Origin: Alloyangia pacifica
GTDB lineage: Bacteria > Pseudomonadota > Alphaproteobacteria > Rhodobacterales > Rhodobacteraceae
Assembly (NCBI RefSeq): GCF_020524285.1
Contig: NZ_JAIVKX010000011.1
Span: 1-64,000 of the forward strand
Direction of reading: 5' to 3'
DNA: 64,000 nucleotides
In this document: positions 42,831 to 51,321 of the stretch, piece after piece
How positions within the stretch are numbered: position 1 is the stretch's first letter
Layout of the letters: every line of letters starts with the position of its first letter
The notes under the pieces: model-generated
Told to the model about the DNA's origin: nothing
Databases searched by the model: none
Seen by the model: only the letters and a program-made list of their open reading frames with translations
Program-made: the position numbers and the translations under genes

Positions 42831-42944
42831 GAGACGGCAAAATGCGCTGCGGAGGCCCACCCTTCCGGCGCAGCCTCGATAATTTGCGCGTGCGCCTGGA
42901 CTGCGTTCGCGGCGCAGGCGCGCGCGGTGTGCTTTAGCCAGCCT

Positions 42945-43215
42945 TCAACTCCGCCCCGTGCGCGTGCGCTGCAGCAGCGCGGCGGTGATGGCAAAGGCGG
43001 CGGTGGTGCCGGTGGCATGGTCGATCACCGGCGTGCCGCATTTAAGCGGGCCGCTCACCTCGGTGCCGGTCAGCGCCGAGTCACTGCCCTGCATGCGCGC
43101 CTGAACAGGGTCGTTCGGCTCCTCGAGCTTGATGACATCCGCGCCCAGAAAGCCAAGCTGGTGGGCCGCAAACGGACCCGCCAGCACGTGGGTGGTGTCA
43201 TCACCCGCAGGCGTT
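42945..43215 (-). pseudogene. CaiB/BaiF CoA-transferase remnant with internal deletion
   Basis: The frame shows two pieces of a family III CoA-transferase joined together. THVLAGPFAAHQLGFLGADV with KLEEPNDP is the N-terminal nucleotide-binding part. TEVSGPLKCGTPVIDHATG with AAFAITAALLQRTRTG normally lies about 100 residues further on, just after the catalytic aspartate. The catalytic segment itself is missing, the start codon is absent, and the frame stops soon after. It abuts the SDR gene in the same orientation, so the operon once probably ended with an intact CoA-transferase. Confidence 0.8.
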
Positions 43216-43230
43216 CGAGCGTGCCGCCCT

Positions 43231-44031
43231 TCAGTCGCAGCGTACCGACATGCCGCCGTCGACGACGATTTCGGTGCCGGTGATGAAGCGCGCCTCGTCG
43301 GAAGCGAGAAAGAGCGCCGCGTTCGCGGTGTCGCGCCCGTCCCCCATCCAGCCCATCGGGATACGCCCGAGCCGCTGCGCCAGCAGCGCATCCACGTCGC
43401 CGCCCGCGCGCTGGCCCGCCAACCGCGCCTCGACCATCGGCGTGTGCAGCTGCCCGGGAACCACGGTGTTCACGCGCACGCCCTTGGCCGCGTATTCCAC
43501 CGCCGTGACCTTGCCGAACTGGATCACCGCCGCCTTCGACGAGGCATAGGCGACCTGCGCCGCGCCGGTCCAGCGGGTGCCGGAGGTCGAAGAGGTGTTG
43601 ACGATCGCGCCCGAGCCCTGCGCCTCCATATGCGGCAGTACGGATTTGCAGGTCAGGAAGACGGATTTCAGGTTGAAGTCCATCTGCCGGTCCCAGTCCT
43701 CTTCCGAGAGCTGCGCCGCGCCGCCCTTGAACGAGCCGCCGACGTTGTTGACCAGAATGTCGACCCTGCCAAAGCGGGCGATGCAGGCCGCCACCATAGC
43801 CTCAACGCTGGCACGGTCGGTCACGTCGCAGAGGTAGGCTTCCACTTCACCGCCCGCGTCACGGGTGCGGCTCAGGGTCTCTTCCATCGTGTCGGCGCGC
43901 AGGTCGACGGCGAAGATCTTCGCGCCCTCCTCGGCGAAGCGCACGCAGGCGGCACGGCCGTTGCCCCAGCCCGGCCCGACACAGCCCGCGCCGGTGATGA
44001 TGGCAACCTTGCCTTCGAGCCGCCGGGTCAT
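43231..44031 (-). CDS. Short-chain dehydrogenase/reductase
   Basis: A 266-residue SDR. The cofactor loop is longer than usual, VAIITGAGCVGPGWGNGRA, a form found in a subgroup of SDRs. Then come ILVNNVGG, the serine in NTSSTSGT, and the active-site YASSK. It ends ITGTEIVVDGGMSVRCD. The ATG at 44031 overlaps the stop of the lactonase gene (ATGA). It is the last intact gene of the minus-strand TRAP operon. It probably oxidises a hydroxyl group of a pathway intermediate. Confidence 0.86.
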   Translation of the reverse strand: MTRRLEGKVAIITGAGCVGPGWGNGRAACVRFAEEGAKIFAVDLRADTMEETLSRTRDAGGEVEAYLCDVTDRASVEAMVAACIARFGRVDILVNNVGGSFKGGAAQLSEEDWDRQMDFNLKSVFLTCKSVLPHMEAQGSGAIVNTSSTSGTRWTGAAQVAYASSKAAVIQFGKVTAVEYAAKGVRVNTVVPGQLHTPMVEARLAGQRAGGDVDALLAQRLGRIPMGWMGDGRDTANAALFLASDEARFITGTEIVVDGGMSVRCD

Positions 44032-44906
44032 GCGAGGTCTCCGAAATCGTAGAGCTTCGCGGGGTTGTCCACCAGCAGACGTTGGAGCGCCTCTTCGGTG
44101 GGGGCGATCACCTTCAGCGTGTCGACCAACACACCGTCGTCCGGCGGCGCGGCGCGGAAGTTCGGGTGCGGCCAGTCGGTGCCCCAGATGGTGCGCTCGG
44201 GGTAGAGCTCGACCAGCCTCGCTGCAAAGGGCGTGGCATCGGCATAGGGCGGCTCTTGCACCGAGCAGCGCTCGGAGCCCGAGACCTTGAGCCAGATGTG
44301 GTCCTTCTCGCCCAGCCGGATCAACTCTTGGAACGGCGCCTGATCCATGCCGAGGCTGGCGTCGATCCGGCCCATGTGGTCGATGACCACCGGGCACGGC
44401 AGTTCGGCCAGCACGGGCGCAAGCTCGGCGATCAGCTTTGCCTCCATATGGATCAGCAGTTGCCAGCCGTGCCCTGCCAGCCGTGGCGCCAGCGCGCGCA
44501 GTTGGTCGTGGGTGGCTCCGGGTGCGAGGTGGGACATGTAGTTGAAGCGCACGCCGCGAAAGCCTTGCGCATGCATCTCGGCGATCTCCGCGCCCGAGAT
44601 CTCGGGTGAGGCGAGCGCGATGCCGAGGTACCGCCCCGGACGCGCCGCCATGGCGTCGGCCACCACCGAGTTGTCATGGCCGTGGCAGCCGGACTGGACG
44701 ATCACGCAGCGGTCGATGCCCAGCATGTCATGCAGCGCGAAAAGCTCTTCCTTGGGCGCGTCGCCTGGCTTGAAGCCGCTCTCGGGCGCGTAGGGGAAAC
44801 GCGAGGTCGGACCGAAGACATGCACGTGACAGTCGGTGGCACCCTTGGGCAGGGTCAGCGTGGGCGCGCTGCGGTCCGGGTTCCAGGTGATGGGGGCATC
44901 GTTCAT
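44028..44906 (-). CDS. Amidohydrolase family 2 protein, LigI-like (2-pyrone-4,6-dicarboxylate lactonase type)
   Basis: A 292-residue TIM-barrel hydrolase opening with ATDCHVHVFGPTSRFPYAPE, as in LigI and related sulfomuconolactone hydrolases. Other hallmarks are GCHGHDNSVVADAM, GFRGVRFNY, HMEAKLI, PVVIDHMGRIDA, WLKVSGSERC and TIWGTDWPHPNF. The histidines and aspartate are active-site candidates. It probably opens a lactone ring of an aromatic ring-cleavage product. Its start overlaps the stop of the carboxymuconolactone decarboxylase-like gene (ATGA). The longer open frame upstream is not coding. Confidence 0.86.
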   Translation of the reverse strand: MNDAPITWNPDRSAPTLTLPKGATDCHVHVFGPTSRFPYAPESGFKPGDAPKEELFALHDMLGIDRCVIVQSGCHGHDNSVVADAMAARPGRYLGIALASPEISGAEIAEMHAQGFRGVRFNYMSHLAPGATHDQLRALAPRLAGHGWQLLIHMEAKLIAELAPVLAELPCPVVIDHMGRIDASLGMDQAPFQELIRLGEKDHIWLKVSGSERCSVQEPPYADATPFAARLVELYPERTIWGTDWPHPNFRAAPPDDGVLVDTLKVIAPTEEALQRLLVDNPAKLYDFGDLA

Positions 44907-45466
44907 GTCAGCTCCTTCGGCGCGTCCTGAGGCGGGGAAATGCGGAACACGTTGAGCGTGGCGGAGATCAGCGTGTAGTAGCCGATGACCCCCACCAGAT
45001 CGACGAGCCGCTGGGTGCCGAGCACCGCTTCGGCCTCGGCGTAAAGCGCATCGGACACGGTGTTGATGGTCAGCACGGAGACGGCGACCTGATGGGTCAC
45101 GCGCTCTTCGGCGTCGGCGTAGGGCAGTTCGGCCCTGGTGCGCAGCGCCTCGACCAACTCCGGCGAGAGACCGGCCTTCAGTGCTGGCGGCTTGTGCGCG
45201 AACCACTCGTATTCGGCGCTCCAGTGGCGGGCCATGGTGAGGATCGCCAGCTCGCTCAGCCGCGGCTCGAGCGAACTGTCATAGCGGCAGTAGCGGCCAA
45301 GTTCCTGCGCCTTAGCGGCCAACTCGGGGCGGTGCAGCCAGACCGCGAGCGGCCCGCGCACCCCGCCGCGCGGGCCCGAGGCGATCGCCTCGTGGATCTC
45401 GCGCTGGCGGTCGGTGTAGGTCTCGGGGTCGGGCGCAGCGAGGCGCTGCTTGGGCCAGTCGGTCAT
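44903..45466 (-). CDS. Carboxymuconolactone decarboxylase family protein
   Basis: A 187-residue alpha-helical AhpD/CMD-fold protein (RLSELAILTMARHWSAEYEW and HKPPALKAGLS are characteristic). It lacks the CxxC pair, so it is closer to the decarboxylase branch than to AhpD peroxidases. Many such genes sit in aromatic-acid clusters. It is translationally coupled on both sides: its start overlaps the GST stop and its stop overlaps the lactonase start. Likely a decarboxylase or isomerase of a lactone intermediate, but the reaction is not proven by sequence. Confidence 0.8.
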   Translation of the reverse strand: MTDWPKQRLAAPDPETYTDRQREIHEAIASGPRGGVRGPLAVWLHRPELAAKAQELGRYCRYDSSLEPRLSELAILTMARHWSAEYEWFAHKPPALKAGLSPELVEALRTRAELPYADAEERVTHQVAVSVLTINTVSDALYAEAEAVLGTQRLVDLVGVIGYYTLISATLNVFRISPPQDAPKELT

Positions 45467-46119
45467 TGCGGGGCCTCCGTTGCCTCGAATGCGGGTTCGG
45501 CAGCGGCGAACCGCTCGAGCCAGGTCACAAGCTCGGGCCAGCGGTCGCGCCACATGACGGGGGCCCGCCAGTCCAGATAGCCGAGTGCACAGGCCAGAGA
45601 GATCGCCGCCGCATCGGTGCGGGTCGGGTCCGGCGGCAGGGCGGCGAGCGCCGAGAGGCCGCGCTCCACCTTGCCGCGCTGGTGGGCGAGCCACTCGTCC
45701 GAGATCTTCTCGGCACCGCGGAAACGCCCCTCGTAGACCATGAGCAGCGCCGCATCGGTCACCCCGTCGGCGAGGCAGGACTGGGTCAGGCAGTGAAAGC
45801 GCTCGCGGCCTTCGCGTGGGATAATGCCCTGCGCCTCGGCGAGCGTGTCGAAGAACTCGAGGATCACCCGGCTGTCGTAGAGCGTCTCGCCGTCGGTCAT
45901 CAGGCAGGGCATCTTGCCCAGCGGGTTCTGCAGGCGCAGGTCGTCCGAGGGATCGCGGGTGTCGGCGGCGATCAGTTCGATCCGGTCCGAGAGGCCCAGC
46001 ACCTGCGCCGCCATCCGCACCTTGCGCCCATAGGGAGAGGTCAGCGTGGTGCGCAGGATCGCCCGGCCGCCCTCCCCCGCGCCGCAGAGCGCGAGGGGTT
46101 TGTCGAGGGTCATGCTCAT
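45463..46119 (-). CDS. Glutathione S-transferase family protein
   Basis: A 218-residue GST. The N-terminal thioredoxin-like domain has TSPYGRKVRMAAQVLGL (serine as probable glutathione-activating residue), NPLGKMPCL, and the glutathione-binding YDSRVILEFFD. A helical C-terminal domain follows. About 15 extra residues precede the first strand. The start at 46119 overlaps the DctM stop (ATGA); MTLDKP at 46113 is an alternative. In aromatic pathways GSTs act as maleylpyruvate-type isomerases or in ether and halide cleavage, which would suit this operon. Confidence 0.85.
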   Translation of the reverse strand: MSMTLDKPLALCGAGEGGRAILRTTLTSPYGRKVRMAAQVLGLSDRIELIAADTRDPSDDLRLQNPLGKMPCLMTDGETLYDSRVILEFFDTLAEAQGIIPREGRERFHCLTQSCLADGVTDAALLMVYEGRFRGAEKISDEWLAHQRGKVERGLSALAALPPDPTRTDAAAISLACALGYLDWRAPVMWRDRWPELVTWLERFAAAEPAFEATEAPQ

Positions 46120-47426
46120 AGCATCGTCTCCGGCAGGAAGAGCGCGATCTGCGGGATCAGGCACAGCAGCACCAGCATCGCAAAGCCCGCCAGCACGAAG
46201 GGCAGCAGCCCCTTGAACACCTGCTCGAGCGAGACTCGCCCGTTGGAGGCCGATTGCACCACGAAGCAGTTGATCCCCACCGGCGGCGTCACCGCGCCGA
46301 TCTCGACCAGCAGCACCACGAAGATGCCGAACCAGATCGGATCGAAACCGAGGTTCATCATCACCGGGTGGGTGATCGGCAGGGTGATGGCCAGCAGCGC
46401 GGGCGCGTCCATCATCATACCCAGCGCGAGGTAGATCAGCGAGACCAGCAGCACGATCACCCAGCGGTTCACGTCGAGCCCGGTCAGGTAGCCGCCCACC
46501 GCATTCGCCACGCCCGACAGGGCCAAGAACTTCGAGAAGACCAGCGCGCAGATCAGGATGCCGAAGATCATCGCCGAGGTCTGGATGGTCTCGAGCAGCG
46601 TCTTGCGCAGTTCCACGCCACCAAGCCCACGGTGTCGGATGATCGCCAGCAGGAAGGTGGCGAAGGCGCCGATGCCGCCCGCCTCGGTCGGGGTGAAGAT
46701 GCCGACGTAAAGGCCCACAACGATCAGCAGGATGATCAGCACCAGCGGACCGGCCAGCTTCAGCGAGGCGAATTTCTCGCGCAGGGTGAAGCTGTAGCTC
46801 TCTTGCGGTGCCAGCGAAGGGTTGCGCAGCACGGTCAGCCATATGGCGAGGCAGAGCACGATGGCGAAGACGATGCCGGGGATGAAACCCGCGATCAGCA
46901 GCGCGCCGATCGAGCTGTCGGTGAGAATGCCATAGACCACCACCAGCGCCGAGGGTGGGATCATCACCGCCAAGGTGCCGGCGATGGCGATCGAGGCCGA
47001 GGCAAGGCTCTTGTCGTAGCCCCGGTCGAGCATCTGCGGCAGCGCCAGCTTGGTGAAGACGGTCGCCGTGCCCACCGAGGAGCCGGAGGCTGCGCCGAAG
47101 GCCGCCGCGCCAAGCGTCGTCGAGATCGCCAGACCGCCGCGCAGGTTGCCGAGCCACTTGGTGGTGGCTTCGAAGAGGTCCTCGCCAAGGCCCGCGCGCA
47201 TGGCGAAGAAGCCCATGAGCAGGAACAGCGGGATGACCGAGAAGTGGAAGCTGTGGGTGGTGTCGAAGAAGACGGTGCCGAGGATTGCCGTCGCGGCCTT
47301 GAAGCCGACGAGCGAGGCAAGGCCGAAGGCGCCCACGAGGCCCAGCACCACCATCACGTTGATGCCCAGCAGGATGCCGCCGAACAGCGCGGCCACACCA
47401 ATCCCGCCAATCAGGAGCGAGCTCAT
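46116..47426 (-). CDS. TRAP transporter large permease, DctM-type
   Basis: A 436-residue membrane protein with about 12 hydrophobic segments. DctM hallmarks include FSVIPLFLLMGFFAMRAGL, GAAAFGAASGSSVGTATVFT, IPPSALVVVYGILT, FTPTEAGGIGAF and GAVTPPVGINCFVV. It is the ion-coupled transport subunit of a tripartite importer with DctP and DctQ. It overlaps the DctQ stop by four bases and the GST start by four. The substrate is likely the aromatic acid or lactone processed by downstream genes. Confidence 0.92.
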   Translation of the reverse strand: MSSLLIGGIGVAALFGGILLGINVMVVLGLVGAFGLASLVGFKAATAILGTVFFDTTHSFHFSVIPLFLLMGFFAMRAGLGEDLFEATTKWLGNLRGGLAISTTLGAAAFGAASGSSVGTATVFTKLALPQMLDRGYDKSLASASIAIAGTLAVMIPPSALVVVYGILTDSSIGALLIAGFIPGIVFAIVLCLAIWLTVLRNPSLAPQESYSFTLREKFASLKLAGPLVLIILLIVVGLYVGIFTPTEAGGIGAFATFLLAIIRHRGLGGVELRKTLLETIQTSAMIFGILICALVFSKFLALSGVANAVGGYLTGLDVNRWVIVLLVSLIYLALGMMMDAPALLAITLPITHPVMMNLGFDPIWFGIFVVLLVEIGAVTPPVGINCFVVQSASNGRVSLEQVFKGLLPFVLAGFAMLVLLCLIPQIALFLPETML

Positions 47427-47947
47427 TCCATCACCTCATCAGAGTCGTCGTCGAGAGTTCCGCCGAGCGCCACCCAGATCCCGTCGAGCAGGTACTGGAT
47501 CGCCAGCAGGCCGAGACCGAAGCAGATCGCGAATTTGATCGGCCAGATCGGGAAGCGGATCGAGCCGCGTTCAAGCTCGCCAATGGCGAAGCTCTTGGCC
47601 GCCATCAGCCAGCCTGCATAGGCGGCCCAGGCGAAGAGCACGAAGCCCGCCAGCATCGCCAGCACCTTGGCGACCCGCGCGAGGCTCTGCGGCAGGCGCT
47701 GGGTCAGCAGCACCACCTTGATGTGGCCGCCGTGCATCTGGGTCAGCGCCAGCGACAGGAAGATGATCAGCGGCAGCGCGCTTTCGGTCAGCTCCAGCGT
47801 GCCGGTGACGGGCTGGTTGAACAGGTAGCGCATCACCACGTTCGCCACGACGAGCAGCATGACCGCGAAAATCAGCACGCCCGCGGCGAGGCCGCATAGC
47901 GACAGGAGTGCGCCGTAGCGACGGCGCAGGGTTTCAAGGGTTTGCAT
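47423..47947 (-). CDS. TRAP transporter small permease, DctQ-type
   Basis: A 174-residue protein with four hydrophobic helices (CGLAAGVLIFAVMLLVVANV and the FNQPVTGTLELTESALPLI region typical of DctQ). It forms the membrane complex with DctM and receives substrate from DctP. It is a little longer than average because of a polar C-terminal tail. It is separated from dctP by 71 bases and is translationally coupled to dctM. Confidence 0.88.
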   Translation of the reverse strand: MQTLETLRRRYGALLSLCGLAAGVLIFAVMLLVVANVVMRYLFNQPVTGTLELTESALPLIIFLSLALTQMHGGHIKVVLLTQRLPQSLARVAKVLAMLAGFVLFAWAAYAGWLMAAKSFAIGELERGSIRFPIWPIKFAICFGLGLLAIQYLLDGIWVALGGTLDDDSDEVME

Positions 47948-48018
47948 CTTTCGGGACTCTTTCGAGGGGGAGGTCCCGCGCCGGGGTACGCTGTGGCGCG
48001 AGACCGGTCACGTCCGGG

Positions 48019-49050
48019 TCAGGACGGTGTGTCGAAATCGAAGCTCTTGGCGATCTCGTCGGCCGGAACGCCAAGCGCGTTGGCCTTGTCGATCCACTCC
48101 TGCCGGACTTCCTGCACACCGGCGTCGTCGAGCACGCCCAGCAGTTCCTCCTGCGGGAAGGGGATCACCTCGACGCCCAGCTCGCCTTTCCAGAGCTCGC
48201 GCACGCGGGCGGCATCCTCGTCTAGCACGCGGGCGTATTCCACGAGGTAGTCCTTGCCGAGTTGGTCGACGACCGCCTTCGTCTCGTCATCCATCGATGT
48301 GTAGCTGTCGAGGTTCATCGCCAGCAGGTGCCCGAAGGAGGCGCCAAGCGGGATCTCGATGTAGTACTTGGCGACCTCGTCGTACTTCCAGCCGCGGGCC
48401 AGGGCGGGGCCGATGGGCGTGCAGTCGATGATCGAGCGCTGCAGGGCCTCGTAGGCCTCCGAGGTGGCGATCGACACCGGCGAAGCGCCGAGCGCCTCGA
48501 TCAGCTTGGGATAGGCAAAGCCGTAGGAGCGGATGCGCAGGCCCTTCATGTCGGCGGCGCTCTTCACCGGCTTGGTGCAGAGCAGGCCGTAATCCTCGAG
48601 CGGGCGGAAGCCGAAGGCGTGGATGTTCTGGTTCGCCAGTTCCTCGCTGAACTGCGGGTAGGTGGCGTGCATTTCTTCCATGAAATTCCCGACTTCGAGC
48701 GTGTTCATCGGTTGCGGGATGAAGAAGCCCACCGCGTTGTTGAGCGGCATGAGATCGGGGAAATAGGGGGTGATGATGTCGCCGAAATCACCGACGCCCG
48801 CGGCCAGCGCCTCGGGGATCTCGCGGGTCTTGGCGACCGAGCCGCCCCAGAAAACCTCGATGCTGTGCTTGCCGCCGGTGCGCTCGGCGAACTGGTCGAC
48901 GAGCCACTGCGTGGTGATCGCCTGCGCGTCACCCGCGCCCTGCGGCTTGAAGGTGATCCACTTGTAGGTGTCCGCCTGTGCCATGCTGGCAAGGCCGGTT
49001 GCCGTCGCGAGCGCAAGCGCCGACGACCGCAGAAATGCGTTCAGAGACAT
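48019..49050 (-). CDS. TRAP solute-binding protein, DctP-type
   Basis: A 343-residue periplasmic receptor. It has a Sec signal (about residues 1-26, cleavage after AQA), then TYKWITFKPQGAGDAQAITT and the DctP ligand fold (LRIRSYGFAYPKLIEALGAS contains the conserved substrate-carboxylate arginine region; SIIDCTP further on). The start at 49050 has GGGAGGAC upstream; a longer upstream frame carries no signal. It delivers a carboxylate to the DctQM permease. The gene order DctP, DctQ, DctM is standard. Confidence 0.9.
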   Translation of the reverse strand: MSLNAFLRSSALALATATGLASMAQADTYKWITFKPQGAGDAQAITTQWLVDQFAERTGGKHSIEVFWGGSVAKTREIPEALAAGVGDFGDIITPYFPDLMPLNNAVGFFIPQPMNTLEVGNFMEEMHATYPQFSEELANQNIHAFGFRPLEDYGLLCTKPVKSAADMKGLRIRSYGFAYPKLIEALGASPVSIATSEAYEALQRSIIDCTPIGPALARGWKYDEVAKYYIEIPLGASFGHLLAMNLDSYTSMDDETKAVVDQLGKDYLVEYARVLDEDAARVRELWKGELGVEVIPFPQEELLGVLDDAGVQEVRQEWIDKANALGVPADEIAKSFDFDTPS

Positions 49051-49181
49051 GTGTCCTCCCAAGGTTGCGAGCCATCCTCCTGGCCCGTCTGCGGCGATAC
49101 TCCGCGATCGCCAGACATGATTCAAATACTGTTATATGATTGACGCGATACCTTTTCGGCATGGCTCCTTTTCGCCATGGC
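49051..49181 (-). promoter_or_regulatory. Probable promoter region of the TRAP/lactonase operon
   Basis: The 131 bases between the LysR gene and dctP include an AT-rich patch at about 49117-49142, in contrast with the GC-rich surroundings, containing a short symmetrical ATA-CTGT-TAT. It probably holds the operon promoter and a site for the LysR protein encoded immediately upstream on the same strand. No clear -35 and -10 pair could be fixed. Confidence 0.35.
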
Positions 49182-50123
49182 TCAACGCCAGATGCCGGAC
49201 TCCACGAGCTCGCCGACGATGTCGCGCACCAGCGCCTCGACCACCTGGATCGCCTTCTTGCCGCGCTGGTCGGCCTTGGTGGCGGTGCAGAGCGTCCAGG
49301 CCATCCGCGGTTTGACGATGGGGCGGGCTTCGAGCGTGCCGCTCTGCACCTCCGAGAGCACCCCGCCATAGGTCAGGATGGTGAACCCGTGGCCGTGGCG
49401 GACCAGGGATTTCAGGTGCCACACGCCGTCGACCCGCTGCACGATGTTCAGCTCGGCGCCGATCTCGTCGGCGTGTTTGTCGACGAGGATGCGCAGGAAA
49501 TTCGGGCGGCTCGGCATGATCAGCGGCATCGCCGCCGCTTCGGCAAGCGTGTAGATCTCTTTGTCCAGCGAGCCACAGGGGCCGATCACGTTGAGATGCT
49601 CGACCAGCAGCTCGGTAGTGACGATGTCCTCCTGCAGCGGCGCGTCATGCATCACTGCCAGCCCGATCTCGCCCTGCGAGAGCTTGTGCTCGAGCGCGTT
49701 GGAAAACCCCTCGACGAAACGCAGCTCGATCTCTGGGTACTCGGCCTTGACCCGTGACAGCAGCGGCGGGGTGATGAATTCGCCGGGCGTGGGCGGCATG
49801 CCGACCACCACCACGCCCTGTGGCCGCTCGGCATGGGCGGTGACGTCGTGGTGCGCCTGCGCGATCTGCGCCATGATCGCATAGGCCCGCCGCTGCAGGA
49901 TCTCGCCCGCCTCGGTCAGTTCCATGCCGCGCGCGGTGCGGTTGAAGACCTTGAGCCCGAGATCGCTTTCAAGCCGGGCGATCTGCCGGCTGAGCGCGGG
50001 CTGCGCAATGCGCAGCCGCTCGGAGGCGCGGGTCATATTCTTTTCCTCGGCCACGCAAAGGAAGTAGCGCAGGGTGCGCAGCTCTGGCTGCCAGTCGCGC
50101 AGCGTGCTTCCGGTTTCGACCAT
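49182..50123 (-). CDS. LysR-family regulator of the TRAP/lactonase operon
   Basis: A 313-residue LysR-type regulator. The HTH is in LRYFLCVAEEKNMTRASERL and QPALSRQIARLESDLGLKV (about residues 15-70), with a usual effector domain. The start at 50123 (MVETGS) leaves a short N-terminal arm; an in-frame start further upstream would overlap the flavin reductase end and is less likely. Unusually for LysR, it is in the same orientation as its likely target operon, lying between the flavin reductase and dctP. It probably activates both. Confidence 0.86.
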   Translation of the reverse strand: MVETGSTLRDWQPELRTLRYFLCVAEEKNMTRASERLRIAQPALSRQIARLESDLGLKVFNRTARGMELTEAGEILQRRAYAIMAQIAQAHHDVTAHAERPQGVVVVGMPPTPGEFITPPLLSRVKAEYPEIELRFVEGFSNALEHKLSQGEIGLAVMHDAPLQEDIVTTELLVEHLNVIGPCGSLDKEIYTLAEAAAMPLIMPSRPNFLRILVDKHADEIGAELNIVQRVDGVWHLKSLVRHGHGFTILTYGGVLSEVQSGTLEARPIVKPRMAWTLCTATKADQRGKKAIQVVEALVRDIVGELVESGIWR

Positions 50124-50139
50124 CTCCCCCCTCCCCGGC

Positions 50140-50739
50140 TCAGTCGTCGGGCCGGATAAGCTCCCACGCCTCGGTGACGGTGGCATAGTCGCGATAGCCC
50201 ATGCGCGAGATCGGCCGGGCCTTCACCGTGTCGAAGCGTCCGCCGGTGATGTATTCGTCGCGGATGTGGGTCTGCACCACTTGCCCGATGACCATGAAGC
50301 GGTTGATCGGCGTGCCGGTCCGGTCCATGAGTTCGGTCACCGAAAGCGTCACGCATTCCAGCGCCGCCGGGCTTTCGGCGACAAAGGGCGCATTGGTCTC
50401 GACGCTGGTTCCGAGGGTCAGCCCCGCCTTCTCGAACTCATTGGCACCGTCGGGCATGGCTTCGGACGAGATGTTCATCTCTTGCGCCAGCGCCTCGGTC
50501 GCCAGCGAGAAGGTGAACTCGCCCTGATCGCGCGCATTGACCACCGAGTGCTTCAGCCCGTCCGAGGTGAAGCAGATCATGTGCGGGCTGTTGCCGATGG
50601 CGTTGAAGAAGGAATAGGGCCCGAGGTTGGGAACGCCTTCGGCGTTGCTCGTGCCGATCCAGCCGATGGGGCGCGGCGCGATGATCGCCTTGAACGGATC
50701 GAAGGTCAGAATGTCGGGGCGCGTGTCGCCGTAATGCAT
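50140..50739 (-). CDS. Flavin reductase family protein (DIM6/NTAB-like)
   Basis: A 199-residue FMN-binding protein. Hallmarks are IIAPRPIGWIGTSNAEGVPN near the N-terminus, LGPYSFFNAIGNSPHMICF and VNARDQGEFTFSLATEALAQ. Such proteins supply reduced flavin to a monooxygenase or act directly as flavin-dependent oxidoreductases. The start at 50739 has GAGGAGAG upstream. It is the first gene of the minus-strand cluster, 16 bases before the LysR gene. No monooxygenase partner is visible nearby, so its own substrate may be a pathway intermediate. Confidence 0.85.
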   Translation of the reverse strand: MHYGDTRPDILTFDPFKAIIAPRPIGWIGTSNAEGVPNLGPYSFFNAIGNSPHMICFTSDGLKHSVVNARDQGEFTFSLATEALAQEMNISSEAMPDGANEFEKAGLTLGTSVETNAPFVAESPAALECVTLSVTELMDRTGTPINRFMVIGQVVQTHIRDEYITGGRFDTVKARPISRMGYRDYATVTEAWELIRPDD

Positions 50740-50875
50740 GGGCTCTCCTCGGAATTTCACCAGCTTTTTAGGTCGAAACACCGCGGAATGACCACCGCTT
50801 TCCACGCAATACGGCTGAGGGGAGTCCTTGGCTGATAGCTCTTCCCCCTGCTGGAGTGGAGACCGCCAAGATGCG

Positions 50876-51105
50876 AGCCTATCGCGCAGGCGGCGACAGT
50901 CGGCCAGTTCTGCCTTCGGACACCGGATCTCGGTGTGCTTCTCCGCCTCTCCTGATGACGCCGTCGCGAAGGTCTTCTTCCGCGCGCCGAGCGCCTACGG
51001 AATGCCCCCGGGACGCTCCGACGCTCCGTCAACCGGGTAGCCTCGCTTGGTGATCATCAGGCACCCGGCCCGCTTGACCTCCTCGCTGAAGCTGCTGCTC
51101 ATCAT
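50876..51105 (-). pseudogene. IS3-family transposase OrfA remnant
   Basis: Read on the minus strand from an ATG at 51105, the frame gives FSEEVKRAGCLMITKRGYPV, then a stop at 50995-50997. It continues in the same frame with RKKTFA, GEAEKHTEIRCPKAELADC and RRLRDRL. This follows the layout of IS3/IS911 OrfA proteins: an N-terminal F-S-x-E-F-K-R-E-A-V...RGY-V HTH, then W-K-x, then the leucine-zipper region ending ERDIL. The stop, missing parts and many substitutions show it is dead. No OrfB follows. The rest of the 50740-51321 gap holds nothing I can identify. Confidence 0.6.
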
Positions 51106-51321
51106 CACGTCCTTGGCTCAAAATGGGCGACGAAGGCGGCCACGATACACGGGGCTAGGCCGGGGCTGTTCACATCCTGCTCCAGGAGACGGCGCGCGGA
51201 CCGCAGTGCTTTCAGGTGACGTGGAGGACGGCCCCTCCACCCACTGACAGCGAACGAACGCCCGTGCCGACTGCGATTTCCCAGCGCGGCCGAGCGCAGG
51301 GTTGCATCTTCGGACCCTCTG

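Noticed and set aside
47948-48018. Possible hairpins in the dctP-dctQ gap, parallel to those in the ABC operons
   Set aside because: Only 5- or 6-bp stems with large loops could be drawn, too weak to claim in GC-rich DNA.
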